A DNA stretch of 64,000 nt from Cupriavidus consociatus (GCF_017814975.1 NZ_JAGIQA010000034.1:23162-87161); one strand, 5' to 3'. Positions 56,499 to 64,000 are shown, numbered from the stretch's first letter. Notes: a model not told the origin generated them from the letters alone. Made by a program: numbers and translations.

Positions 56499-56978
56499 AT
56501 GAAAAGCGACAAGAAAGCGATTCAAATGCTCAATGGCCAGCTCCGGCATGAGCTGACCGCCATCAACCAGTATTTCCTGCATGCGCGCATGTACCGGCAT
56601 TGGGGTCTCAATGCCCTGGGCAAGCACGAGTACGAGGAATCAATCGAGGAAATGAAGCATGCCGACAAGCTGATCGAGCGCATCCTGCTGCTCGATGGCT
56701 TGCCCAACCTGCAGGACCTCGACAAATTGCTGATCGGCGAGAACACCGAAGAAATGCTCGGCTGCGACCTGAAGCTGGAACAGGTTTCACAGGCCAGTTG
56801 CAAGGATGCGATCAAGTATCTGGAATCGATCGGCGATTATGTTTCGCGCGAGGTGGTGGTCGATATCCTGGAAGCCACCGAATCGCATATCGACTGGCTC
56901 GAGTCGCAAATCGAACTGATCGGCAAGGTCGGCCTGCAGAACTACGTCCAGTCGGCCATGGGCGAGATCGGCGACTGA
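56499..56978 (+). CDS. bfr: Bacterioferritin
   Basis: A 159-residue four-helix ferritin. The ferroxidase Glu and His ligands lie in RHELTAINQYFLHARMY, SIEEMKHADKLIERILLLDG and EATESHIDWLESQI. The haem axial Met52 is conserved in IEEMKHAD. It stores iron as a 24-mer. The ATG at 56499 gives the family N-terminus. An upstream ATG at 56463 would add 12 unrelated residues. The 315-base gap before it is AT-richer than the rest and holds a possible Fur box, and nothing else was seen. Confidence 0.96.
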   Translation: MKSDKKAIQMLNGQLRHELTAINQYFLHARMYRHWGLNALGKHEYEESIEEMKHADKLIERILLLDGLPNLQDLDKLLIGENTEEMLGCDLKLEQVSQASCKDAIKYLESIGDYVSREVVVDILEATESHIDWLESQIELIGKVGLQNYVQSAMGEIGD

Positions 56979-57091
56979 CCGGCGCCGATGCCGGCGCTGC
57001 CGCCCGCGGCAGCGCCGCGTCCTGCAGACTTTTCCATTTCCCGCTAAACTGCGGCCCGCAGCACGACGCGCCGGCATGGCGCGCCATCCAC

Positions 57092-57166
57092 GGCGGGGTG
57101 GCAGAGTGGTGATGCAACGGCCTGCAAAGCCGTATACGACGGTTCGATTCCGGATCCCCGCCTCCA
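57092..57166 (+). tRNA. tRNA-Cys (anticodon GCA)
   Basis: Acceptor GGCGGGG pairs with CCCCGCC, the anticodon arm is ACGGC-CTGCAAA-GCCGT with GCA, and the CCA end is encoded (57164-57166). The T-arm is odd: GACGG and CCGGA match at only three of five pairs, and one base more than usual lies between the T-loop (TTCGATT) and the acceptor strand. The 296 bases that follow up to the next gene contain nothing I can recognise. Confidence 0.88.
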
Positions 57167-57462
57167 GTTTTCCTTTCCTGTAGCGCCATTCCCTTCCTCG
57201 CACCTGCGCCGCGTGATGCACGCGATGGCGTGCGCTTGCGCCACGTTGCCCGCAATTGCCCTGTGCGTAATGCGGCGGGCAAATTTTCGACACCGGTTTG
57301 CCCTGTTCTTCCCTGATAGTGCGAAGCCATCGAATCGGTTAGTGTTGGGCGGTCAGGCCAGACCGGCCTGTGCGCACAGCGCGCCGCCAGGATGGCGGCG
57401 CAACCATGCCGGGCTTCCATGGTGTTCCCGTCGCCAAGTGATGTGAAGAAGAGAGGCTCCTG

Positions 57463-57906
57463 ATGATGAAAGACCTGCGAATCCGGGCGGCGATGCCCTC
57501 GGACGCGCCAGCGGTGGGGGCGCTGCTAGAACGCTGCGGCCTGCCGGCCGACGATGTGTTCCGCGTGCTGGAGCACTTCCATGTTGCGATCCTCGAATCG
57601 CGGATTATCGGCTGCGCCGCCGGCGAGCCGTTCGGCCAGACCGTGGTGATCCGCTCGGTGGCGGTATTGCCCGAGCACCGAGACCAGGGCGTGGCGACGC
57701 ACGTGGTGCGCGCCGCGCTGATGCGCGCGCGCGCGAATGGCCTGCAGCGCGCGGTGCTGCTGGCATCGAGTTGCCCGAGCTATTTCGCGCGCTATGGCTT
57801 TACGCTGGTGCCGGCATCGAAGCTGCCGCAGGAGGTGCTGTCGTCCAGCGAATTCCAGCGGCATACCGATACGCCGCCGCTGTGCATGTGGTGCGAGCTG
57901 AGCTGA
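57463..57906 (+). CDS. GNAT acetyltransferase, ArsN2-like
   Basis: A 147-residue protein: IRAAMPSDAPAVGALLERCGLP opens the fold, RSVAVLPEHRDQGVATHVV is the acetyl-CoA motif, and YFARYGFTLVPASKLP...SSEFQRHTDTPPLCMW ends it. The ending resembles the ArsN2 (arsenic-resistance acetyltransferase) group, but no ars genes are near, so the substrate is open. The start could also be the second ATG at 57466. It is 296 bases downstream of tRNA-Cys. Confidence 0.8.
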   Translation: MMKDLRIRAAMPSDAPAVGALLERCGLPADDVFRVLEHFHVAILESRIIGCAAGEPFGQTVVIRSVAVLPEHRDQGVATHVVRAALMRARANGLQRAVLLASSCPSYFARYGFTLVPASKLPQEVLSSSEFQRHTDTPPLCMWCELS

Positions 57907-57978
57907 CCTGGATTCAGTAAAGGCAGCTGCGCGCCAGGCCTCTGGCGCGCTTTCCGCGTGCTGCGTTCCGCGGGCATT

Positions 57979-58992
57979 TCAGTGCGTGGCCTCGCAGCGG
58001 CTGATCTCGACGGTCACGTGCACCAGCTCCGCATGCACGGACAGTGCCTGGCGCACGCCCTGCGGCGTCAGCGTGGCGTCATGCGTGACGAGGCAGACGA
58101 TGCACGCAAAGTGCTGGCGGCCGACGCGCCAGACATGCAGGTCGGTCACCCGGGTACCTTCGTCGCCAGGGCGGCTGTCGCGGTCTAGCGCGGCGAGCAC
58201 CTCGCGCACTTCTTCGACCACCGGGTGGTCCATCTCGCGATCCAGCAGCACGGTGCCGCTCTGGCGCAGCAGGCCGATTGCCCACTTGCCGACCAGAGCC
58301 GCACCCACCAGTCCCATCACCGGATCGAGCCAGGCCCAGCCCAGCCACCAGCCGCCGGCCAGCGCCACAATGGCCAGCACCGAGGTGGCGGCATCGGCCA
58401 GCACATGCACGTATGCCGCGCGCAAATTGATGTCGTGGTGGTGGCCGTGGCCATGGCCGTAGTGATGCTCGTGGCCATGATGGTGGTGTCCATGATCATG
58501 CCCATGCCCATGCCCATGACCATGCTCGTGCCCATGCGCATGCCCGCCCAGGATCAGCGCGCAGCCGAGGTTGACCAGCAGTCCCAGCGCGGTCACGACC
58601 ATCGCCTCCCGGTAATGGATTTCCTGCGGGCTGAACAGCCGGTCGACCGAGCCAGCCGCCATCAGCGCCGCAATGCCGAGCAGGAACACAGCACTGGCAA
58701 AGGCAGCCAGCACTTCGATCTTCCAGGCGCCAAAGGCAAAGCGCAGGTCGCTGGCGTAGCGGCGCGCGGCCGCGTAGGCAAAGGCGGACAGGCCGATGGC
58801 CAGCGCGTGCGAGCTCATGTGCCAGCCGTCGGCCAGCAGCGCCATCGAGTTGAACCAAAGGCCGGCGGCGATTTCCACCACCATCACGACGGCGGTGATC
58901 ATCATCACCAGGCGCGTGCCGCGCTCGGCGTTGCGGTTGCCACCATCGAAGGTGTGGCTGTGGGTCCATGCGGACAGGTCCTGGGTATGCAT
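57979..58992 (-). CDS. dmeF: Cation diffusion facilitator DmeF (Co/Ni/Zn exporter family)
   Basis: A 337-residue CDF antiporter with six predicted membrane helices. The metal site uses ADGWHMSSH in helix 2 and HVLADAATS in helix 5. Between helices 4 and 5 lies a His-rich loop at residues 151-186 (about 20 His). The loop length and the N-terminal WTHSHTFDGGNRNAERGT match DmeF, known from Cupriavidus metallidurans for divalent metal tolerance. No DmeR-type repressor gene is adjacent. Confidence 0.9.
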   Translation of the reverse strand: MHTQDLSAWTHSHTFDGGNRNAERGTRLVMMITAVVMVVEIAAGLWFNSMALLADGWHMSSHALAIGLSAFAYAAARRYASDLRFAFGAWKIEVLAAFASAVFLLGIAALMAAGSVDRLFSPQEIHYREAMVVTALGLLVNLGCALILGGHAHGHEHGHGHGHGHDHGHHHHGHEHHYGHGHGHHHDINLRAAYVHVLADAATSVLAIVALAGGWWLGWAWLDPVMGLVGAALVGKWAIGLLRQSGTVLLDREMDHPVVEEVREVLAALDRDSRPGDEGTRVTDLHVWRVGRQHFACIVCLVTHDATLTPQGVRQALSVHAELVHVTVEISRCEATH

Positions 58993-59220
58993 GGTCGGAT
59001 CTTTCTATGGCTGGAAGTCGGTACGGATGCTGCAAGGGTAGCAGAGCACCGCTGTGCGGCCGGCGGCATCCCTGTCCGCGGCAGGGGCGCGCCGTCAGGA
59101 TTGGATTCATGAATCTATCGACCGAATGAGTGTCGTCGCAGGAAATCCTGTCGCACCGCTTAGTGACTACACTAGGCTGCACGGATGCAGACGGCCGCCC
59201 GCCGGCCATGGAGACAGACG

Positions 59221-60099
59221 ATGTTCGAAGGATTCACGCCGCACCGGATCGATTGCGGCGACGTTGCCATCCACGCGGTGGCCGGCGGCGAGGGGCCTGC
59301 CTTGCTGTTGCTGCATGGCCACCCGCAGACCCATGCGATCTGGCACAAGGTGGCGCCCGAACTGGCGCGGCATTTCACCGTGGTGGCCGCCGACCTGCGC
59401 GGCTATGGCGACAGCGGCAAGCCCGCGGGTTTGCCGGACCACGCCAACTACAGCAAGCGCACCATGGCCACCGACCAGCTCGCGCTGATGCGCGCGCTTG
59501 GCTTCGAACGGTTCAGCGTGCTGGCGCACGACCGCGGCGCGCGCGTGGCGCACCGGCTGGCGCTGGATCATCCGCAGGCGGTGACGCGGCTGGTGACGCT
59601 GGATATCGCGCCCACGCTGTCGATGTACGCGCAGACCAGCGAGGCCTTTGCCCGCGCCTACTGGCACTGGTTCTTCCTGATCCGGCCGGCACCGTTTCCG
59701 GAAACGCTGATCGAAGCGGATCCCGCGCTCTACCTGCGCCAGACCATGGGTGCCCGCAGCGCCGGGCTGGCGCCGTTCACCGATGCCGCCATGGCCGAGT
59801 ACCTGCGCTGCCTGAGCCTGCCGGGCGCCGCCCACGGGCTGTGCGAGGACTACCGCGCCAGTGCCACCATCGACCTCGAGCATGACCGCGCCGACCTCGC
59901 CGCAGGCCGCATGGTCGAGTGCGAGATGCTGGCGCTGTGGGGCGAGCAGGGCGCCGTCGGGCAATGTTTCCGGCCGCTGGACGAGTGGCGCAAGGTGGCA
60001 CGCCGGGTGCGCGGGCATGCGCTGCCGTGCGGTCACTACATTGCCGAAGAGATGCCGGAGCGGCTGCTGGAGGAAGTGCTGCCGTTCCTGCTCGGCTGA
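59221..60099 (+). CDS. Haloacetate (fluoroacetate) dehalogenase family hydrolase
   Basis: 292 residues from the ATG at 59221 (GGAGAC upstream). An alpha/beta hydrolase in which the nucleophile Asp104, Arg105 and Arg108 (HDRGAR), Asp128 (TLDIA), His149-Trp150 (YWHWFF) and His272 (CGHYI) fall at the positions known for the fluoroacetate dehalogenase FAc-DEX FA1, within one residue. Those arginines and the His-Trp-Tyr set bind carboxylate and halide. It hydrolyses 2-haloacids in that family. The activity on fluoroacetate is inferred. Confidence 0.85.
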   Translation: MFEGFTPHRIDCGDVAIHAVAGGEGPALLLLHGHPQTHAIWHKVAPELARHFTVVAADLRGYGDSGKPAGLPDHANYSKRTMATDQLALMRALGFERFSVLAHDRGARVAHRLALDHPQAVTRLVTLDIAPTLSMYAQTSEAFARAYWHWFFLIRPAPFPETLIEADPALYLRQTMGARSAGLAPFTDAAMAEYLRCLSLPGAAHGLCEDYRASATIDLEHDRADLAAGRMVECEMLALWGEQGAVGQCFRPLDEWRKVARRVRGHALPCGHYIAEEMPERLLEEVLPFLLG

Positions 60100-60237
60100 C
60101 ATACCCACCCGGTTGCCGGTCCGAACCGGCGGCGTATTGCCGCATCAGCGCCTGTCGCGTGCCGCGACAGGCGCTTTTTGTCTTCTCACGTTACGAAAAG
60201 TCCCCAGGCCATTTCAGGGAAATGCGATCGCTACTTA

Positions 60238-60261
60238 CATACATTCATGAATGGATGTATG
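60238..60261. promoter_or_regulatory. Imperfect palindrome, operator-like
   Basis: CATACATTCATG-AATGGATGTATG matches its inverse complement at 10 of 12 bases per arm. It resembles the TetR operators at 4103-4147, but no tetR gene is adjacent. A small membrane ORF follows at 60312. Confidence 0.5.
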
Positions 60262-60311
60262 ATTTTGCGAAAAATTCACATTCCCGCAACGACTTTATTG
60301 TCGCTCCTGAG

Positions 60312-60401
60312 ATGACATATCGCTTTATCGCTATCGCACTGGTGGCCTGGGTGGGCATCTGCACCACCGCAGGTCTGGTCGTCGAACGCCTCTGGAGTTG
60401 A
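60312..60401 (+). CDS. Putative 29-residue membrane peptide
   Basis: The frame reads a short start, then one hydrophobic helix (FIAIALVAWVGICTTAGLVV) and a short polar end (ERLWS), followed by TGA. It lies downstream of an operator-like palindrome at 60238-60261 in a 463-base gap that has no other convincing gene. The Shine-Dalgarno region is weak (CCTGAG). It could be a small inner membrane protein or chance. Confidence 0.4.
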   Translation: MTYRFIAIALVAWVGICTTAGLVVERLWS

Positions 60402-60508
60402 GGCAGCGCCCCGGGAGCGGTGCCGGTCCGTGCTCCCGCCACAAACAACAACAACAAGAACACAATCAGAAGAAGGCTCTCGCATGCGCAGCGCCGCCGC
60501 CATGCTTG

Positions 60509-60548
60509 CCGCTCTGCCGCTCTGCCGCTCTGCCGCTCTGCCGCTACT
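60509..60548. repeat. 8-bp tandem repeat (GCCGCTCT x4, plus one variant)
   Basis: GCCGCTCT repeats four times, followed by GCCGCTAC. It lies 25 bases into a reading frame starting ATG at 60484 with AAGAAGG upstream. The frame soon loses similarity to anything and runs into the 3' end of the MocR gene on the other strand. Confidence 0.85.
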
Positions 60549-60562
60549 AAGGCAGCCGGGTC

Positions 60563-62029
60563 TCAGGCAGCGGCGGCACGTGGCGCCTGTGCCAGGCTGT
60601 CGAAGAACTGCCACAGCTGCGGCGCGTCGCCGGTGGCCACGTTGAAGCGAATCCACGGCGAGTCGGTCTCGTCCGGCTCGAAGTACGAGCCCGGCGCCAG
60701 CCAGATGCCATGCTCCAGCGCCAGCGTCGCCAGGCGGTTGCCGCCCATTGGCTCGCCGCGCCGGCTCGCCTGCAGCCGCTGCTGGATGTCTTCGCGCAGC
60801 CGCGCCCAGGCGAACATCCCGCCTTCGGGCCGTAGCAGCACCTCCAGGCCGTGCGCCTCCATCTTTTCCGTCACCAGGTCCTGCTGCGCGCGCAGCCGCT
60901 CGGCCAATGCCGCCACGTGGCGGCCGTAGTGGCCGCTGGTCAGCACCGAGTAGACCAGGCGCTCGGTCACTTCCGAGGAGGTCAACCCGACCGCCATCTT
61001 GGTCCGCGCGAACACCTTGGCCAGGTCCGGGCTGGCGGCCAGGTAGCCCACGCGCAGCGAGGGCGTGATGGTCTTGGAAAAGCCATTGACGTAGACCACC
61101 TGCGACAACCCATCCATGGCTGCCAGCATTGGCGAGCCGGCCGGCGCCAGCTCGCGGTAGATATCGTCTTCCACCACCAGCAGCCGGTGCTGCTCGGCGA
61201 GCTGCAGCACGCGGAAGGCGTTCATGCTGCTGAGGCTGGCGCCGGTCGGGTTCTGCAGCACGGTGTTGACGAAGAGGGCGCGCGGGGCGTGGGCGCGGAT
61301 CGCGTCTTCGAGCGCATCGGTGTCGAGCCCGGCCGCCGAGCGCGGCACGCCGATCACGCGCAGCCCCGCCAGCCGCAGGATCTGCAGCAGGTTGCAGTAG
61401 CAGGGCGATTCCACCAGCACGGTGTCGCCGGCGCGCAGCAGCGTGCGCACCACCAGGTCCAGCGCCTGCGTCGCGCCCTGCGTCAGCACCACCTGCTGCG
61501 CCTGCAGCGGGATGCCGTACTGGCCGAGGCCGGTGGCGATATGCTCGCGCAGCGGTGCGAAACCGTACGGATGGCCGTAGCCCGACAGCTGCGCCGCCGG
61601 CACCCGGGCCGAGGCGCGCATGGCCTGGTGCAGGCCTTCCTCGTTGAGCCAGTCGCCAGGAAGCCAGCCGGCGCCCGCCTTGATCGGCACGGAATGATCG
61701 GCGAACACGTCCGACAGCAGCCAGGCCGCGTTCAGTCCCGGCGCTTCCCATTGCGGTGCACGGGCGCTGCCAGTGGGCGCGTGACGATGCGCCACGGTGT
61801 AGCCGGAGCCCGGCCGCGCGGCAAGGAAGCCCAGTGCGGTCAGCCGCCCGTAGGCCTCCGCCACGGTGAAGGTGCTGACCTGGTGGTGCTGGGCAAAGCG
61901 CCGTACCGACGGCAGCGTGGCGCCGGCGCGCAGCGCGCGCTGTTCCACCAGCGCGGCAATGCCGGCGACGATCTGCTCGGTCAGGGTTTCGCCGCCGCGG
62001 CGGCTGCGGGTCAGGTTCAGGGTCAGCAT
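60563..62029 (-). CDS. MocR-family (GntR HTH + aminotransferase fold) regulator
   Basis: 488 residues from the ATG at 62029. A GntR winged HTH (RALRAGATLPSVRRFAQHHQVS) joins a fold-type-I aminotransferase domain with the PLP-lysine in VNGFSKTITPSLRVGYL and DDIYREL before it. MocR proteins sense PLP or amines and activate a divergent aminotransferase or pyridoxal gene. The divergent omega-aminotransferase gene and the CTGTAC direct repeats in the spacer support this. The upstream in-frame extension lies in the operator region and is not coding. Confidence 0.9.
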   Translation of the reverse strand: MLTLNLTRSRRGGETLTEQIVAGIAALVEQRALRAGATLPSVRRFAQHHQVSTFTVAEAYGRLTALGFLAARPGSGYTVAHRHAPTGSARAPQWEAPGLNAAWLLSDVFADHSVPIKAGAGWLPGDWLNEEGLHQAMRASARVPAAQLSGYGHPYGFAPLREHIATGLGQYGIPLQAQQVVLTQGATQALDLVVRTLLRAGDTVLVESPCYCNLLQILRLAGLRVIGVPRSAAGLDTDALEDAIRAHAPRALFVNTVLQNPTGASLSSMNAFRVLQLAEQHRLLVVEDDIYRELAPAGSPMLAAMDGLSQVVYVNGFSKTITPSLRVGYLAASPDLAKVFARTKMAVGLTSSEVTERLVYSVLTSGHYGRHVAALAERLRAQQDLVTEKMEAHGLEVLLRPEGGMFAWARLREDIQQRLQASRRGEPMGGNRLATLALEHGIWLAPGSYFEPDETDSPWIRFNVATGDAPQLWQFFDSLAQAPRAAAA

Positions 62030-62066
62030 CGAAAGCGTCGCACTATGCACCTCAAAAGGCGCGAAC

Positions 62067-62271
62067 CTGTACAGTTTAACGGGCCGCGCATGGCGCCGGC
62101 GCGGTGTCATCCCGCGAAGCGAAAATTGCCGCAGTGCAGCGTGAGACGGCGCACGGGCGCCGGGATGCACTCCGTGGCACGGTGGCAGTCCCCGGCACGC
62201 GTGGCGTCTGCTTGCCTGTACGGTTGGGCATGATCAAACTGTACGGTAAGGCGGTGCTGTCCGGACTGTAT
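62067..62271. promoter_or_regulatory. CTGTAC-type repeats in the MocR/aminotransferase spacer
   Basis: CTGTAC occurs at 62067-62072, 62216-62221 and 62239-62244, the last two within CTGTACGGT and spaced 23 bases (two helical turns). CTGTCC (62257) and CTGTAT (62266) follow. MocR regulators usually bind direct repeats, so these are the probable operators. The rest of the 366-base spacer shows nothing else. Confidence 0.6.
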
Positions 62272-62395
62272 ATTTTGTCGGCCAGAAGCCGCCGGTAGAG
62301 TGGCCGTCATTGCCGCCGTTCCGGTGCCCGCCATTCGCGGCGGTATGGAACGACACCAGCCAACCTGACCCGCCCAATTGCCCCGAGGAGGACGT

Positions 62396-63727
62396 ATGGA
62401 CGCCGCCAAGACCGTGATTCCCGATCTCGATGCCCTGTGGATGCCATTCACCGCCAACCGCCAGTACAAGGCGGCGCCGCGCCTGCTGGCGTCGGCAAGC
62501 GGCATGTACTACACCACCCACGACGGCCGCCAGATCCTGGATGGTTGCGCCGGCCTCTGGTGCGTGGCCGCGGGCCACTGCCGCAAGGAGATCGCCGACG
62601 CCGTCGCGCGCCAGGCCGCAACGCTGGACTATGCGCCGCCTTTCCAGATGGGCCACCCGCTGTCGTTCGAGGCCGCCACCAAGGTGGCCGCGATCATGCC
62701 GCAGGGGCTAGACCGCATCTTCTTCACCAACTCGGGTTCGGAGTCGGTCGACACCGCGCTGAAGATCGCGCTGGCGTACCACCGGGCGCGCGGCGAAGGC
62801 CAGCGCACCCGCTTCATCGGCCGCGAGCGCGGCTACCACGGCGTGGGCTTCGGCGGCATGGCGGTGGGCGGCATCGGGCCGAACCGCAAGGCCTATTCGG
62901 CCAACCTGATGCCGGGCACGGACCACCTGCCGGCCACGCTCAACATTGCCGAGGCCGCCTTCTCCAAGGGCCAGCCGCAATGGGGCGCGCACCTCGCCGA
63001 CGAGCTGGAGCGCATCCTCGCGCTGCATGACCCGGCCAACGTCGCCGCCGTGATCGTCGAGCCGCTGGCCGGCTCCGCCGGCGTGCTGGTGCCGCCGGTC
63101 GGCTACCTGGAAAAACTGCGCGAGATCACCAGCAAGCACGGCATCCTGCTGATCTTCGACGAGGTGATCACCGCCTTCGGCCGCCTCGGCGCGGCCACCG
63201 CGGCGGAGCGCTTCAACGTGACGCCGGACCTGATCACCATGGCCAAGGCGATCAACAATGCGGCGGTGCCGATGGGCGCCGTGGCGGTGCGCCGCGAAGT
63301 GCACGACGCCGTGGTCAATGCTGCCGCGCCGGGCACGATCGAGCTGCTGCACGGCTACACCTACTCCGGCCATCCGCTGGCCGCCGCCGCTGCCGTGGCC
63401 ACGCTCGACCTGTACCAGCGCGAGAACCTGTTCGGCCGCGCGGCCGAGCTGTCGCCGGTGTTCGAGGCGGCGGTGCACAGCGTGCGTGACGCGCCGCACG
63501 TGAAGGACATCCGCAACTTCGGCATGGTGGCGGGGATCGAGCTGGAGCCGCGTCCGGGCCAGCCCGGCGCGCGTGCCTACGAGGCCTTCCTCAAGTGCCT
63601 GGAGCTGGGCGTGCTGGTACGCTACACCGGCGACATCCTGGCGTTCTCGCCGCCGCTGATCATTTCGGAAGCGCAGATCGGCGAGTTGTTCGATACGGTG
63701 AAGAAGGCGCTGCAGGACATCAAGTAA
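62396..63727 (+). CDS. Omega-amino acid/beta-alanine-pyruvate aminotransferase
   Basis: A 443-residue class III aminotransferase. DLDALWMPFTANRQYK at the start and CAGLWCVAAGHCR are typical of beta-alanine-pyruvate transaminases. ITSKHGILLIFDEVITAFGR holds the cofactor Asp and MAKAINNAAVPMGA the PLP-lysine. It would turn beta-alanine or related omega-amino acids into semialdehydes, which the next gene product, a methylmalonate-semialdehyde dehydrogenase, oxidises to acetyl- or propionyl-CoA. The start has GAGGAGG upstream. It is divergent from MocR. Confidence 0.92.
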   Translation: MDAAKTVIPDLDALWMPFTANRQYKAAPRLLASASGMYYTTHDGRQILDGCAGLWCVAAGHCRKEIADAVARQAATLDYAPPFQMGHPLSFEAATKVAAIMPQGLDRIFFTNSGSESVDTALKIALAYHRARGEGQRTRFIGRERGYHGVGFGGMAVGGIGPNRKAYSANLMPGTDHLPATLNIAEAAFSKGQPQWGAHLADELERILALHDPANVAAVIVEPLAGSAGVLVPPVGYLEKLREITSKHGILLIFDEVITAFGRLGAATAAERFNVTPDLITMAKAINNAAVPMGAVAVRREVHDAVVNAAAPGTIELLHGYTYSGHPLAAAAAVATLDLYQRENLFGRAAELSPVFEAAVHSVRDAPHVKDIRNFGMVAGIELEPRPGQPGARAYEAFLKCLELGVLVRYTGDILAFSPPLIISEAQIGELFDTVKKALQDIK

Positions 63728-63752
63728 GCGGCGCACGCCGCATCGCATTGCC

Positions 63753-63780
63753 GCCGGCCCTTAGGGCTTTCCGGGCCGGC
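63753..63780. terminator. Hairpin between the aminotransferase gene and mmsA
   Basis: GCCGGCCC (63753-63760) pairs with GGGCCGGC (63773-63780). There is no T-run, so it may act as an attenuating or mRNA-stabilising structure rather than a full terminator. Confidence 0.4.
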
Positions 63781-63793
63781 TCTCAGATTGCAA

Positions 63794-63813
63794 GCCACGG
63801 CGCGCGCCGTGGC
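63794..63813. repeat. Perfect 20-bp palindrome before mmsA
   Basis: GCCACGGCGC/GCGCCGTGGC, self-complementary over all 20 bases, ends 17 bases before the mmsA start and just upstream of its ribosome-binding site (AAGGA). A protein-binding site or an RNA hairpin near the ribosome site are both possible. Confidence 0.6.
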
Positions 63814-63830
63814 CATCGAAGGAATCCCAA

Positions 63831-64000
63831 GTGAGCATTGCAGAAAACCGGCAACTGGCCGAAATCCACCATTACATCGGCGGCGCCGTGCGCCGCGCCG
63901 GCGGGCAGCGCCTGGCTGACGTATTCAACCCTGCCACCGGCGAAGTTGCCGCGCGCGTGGCGCTTGCTACCGCGCAGGACGTTGCCGAGGCCGTGGCCGC
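63831..64000 (+). CDS. mmsA: Methylmalonate-semialdehyde dehydrogenase (3' partial)
   Basis: The first 56 codons of an aldehyde dehydrogenase run off the right edge. IHHYIGGAVRRAGGQRLADV followed by FNPATGEVAARV is the N-terminus of the CoA-acylating MmsA/IolA group. GTG at 63831 is the start, with AAGGA 9 bases upstream. It follows the omega-aminotransferase gene by 103 bases, so the two probably act together in beta-alanine or valine-type catabolism under MocR control. Confidence 0.85.
   Translation, partial: MSIAENRQLAEIHHYIGGAVRRAGGQRLADVFNPATGEVAARVALATAQDVAEAVA

Noticed and set aside
58437..58560. Minisatellite of CATGCCCATG-type units
   Set aside because: It is the His-rich loop of dmeF read on the opposite strand, explained by the repeated His codons.

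Overview
The window is GC-rich, densely coded chromosomal DNA of a betaproteobacterium in the Burkholderiaceae. Cupriavidus (or close kin such as Ralstonia) is the best guess. The guess rests on metXW behind a SAM-II type leader, an SAH riboswitch before ahcY, a Kdo 3-hydroxylase, a DmeF-type cation exporter (a family first described in Cupriavidus metallidurans), a Bug/TctC receptor, and a thiC-thiO-thiS-thiG-thiE operon under a TPP riboswitch. No phage, transposase, conjugation or CRISPR locus was seen. This looks like core chromosome with small accessory insertions.

Layout. 1-3.6 kb: a HAD nucleotidase (5' end outside the window), slmA, then riboswitch-metX-metW. 3.6-9 kb: accessory regulators and transporters (VOC protein/TetR pair, LysR/EamA pair, acyl-CoA thioesterase, AmpG-like MFS). 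9-19.9 kb: M48 protease, an unusual subtilase, argC, xth/pyrE, patatin, PPK2, then two lipid A acyltransferase genes and dapF. 20-25.2 kb: SAM-II-like leader-metK, a 737-bp inverted-repeat element, kdoO and a GMC oxidoreductase. 25.2-36.9 kb: acyl-CoA dehydrogenase, the thiamin operon, GNAT and PaaI genes, thiD with a PGDYG-domain gene, and SAH riboswitch-ahcY. 37-44 kb: holin-like protein, metF, TfoX-like, a Mut7-C protein, 5-formyl-THF cyclo-ligase, lytic transglycosylase, NDUFA9-like reductase, GST. 44-54 kb: cca, DUF2905, MidA-like methyltransferase, pteridine-reductase-like SDR, folB, ttcA, DUF6279 lipoprotein, glmU, glmS. 54-64 kb: LysR/Bug pair, bacterioferritin, tRNA-Cys, GNAT, dmeF, haloacetate dehalogenase, a MocR regulator divergent from an omega-aminotransferase, and the start of mmsA.

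Themes. (1) The methionine/SAM cycle is scattered over the window (metX, metW, metK, ahcY, metF). Three of its units carry their own RNA leader: two SAM-II-like and one SAH. (2) Thiamin synthesis is nearly complete (thiC, O, S, G, E, D). (3) Envelope functions include lipid A acylation, Kdo hydroxylation, DAP epimerisation, glmU/glmS for UDP-GlcNAc, AmpG and a lytic transglycosylase. (4) Short repeats (REP-like GC hairpins, a 99-bp inverted repeat pair, an 11-bp stop-codon repeat and an 8-bp repeat) mark several intergenic regions.

All calls come from reading motifs and gene context. No database search was run.
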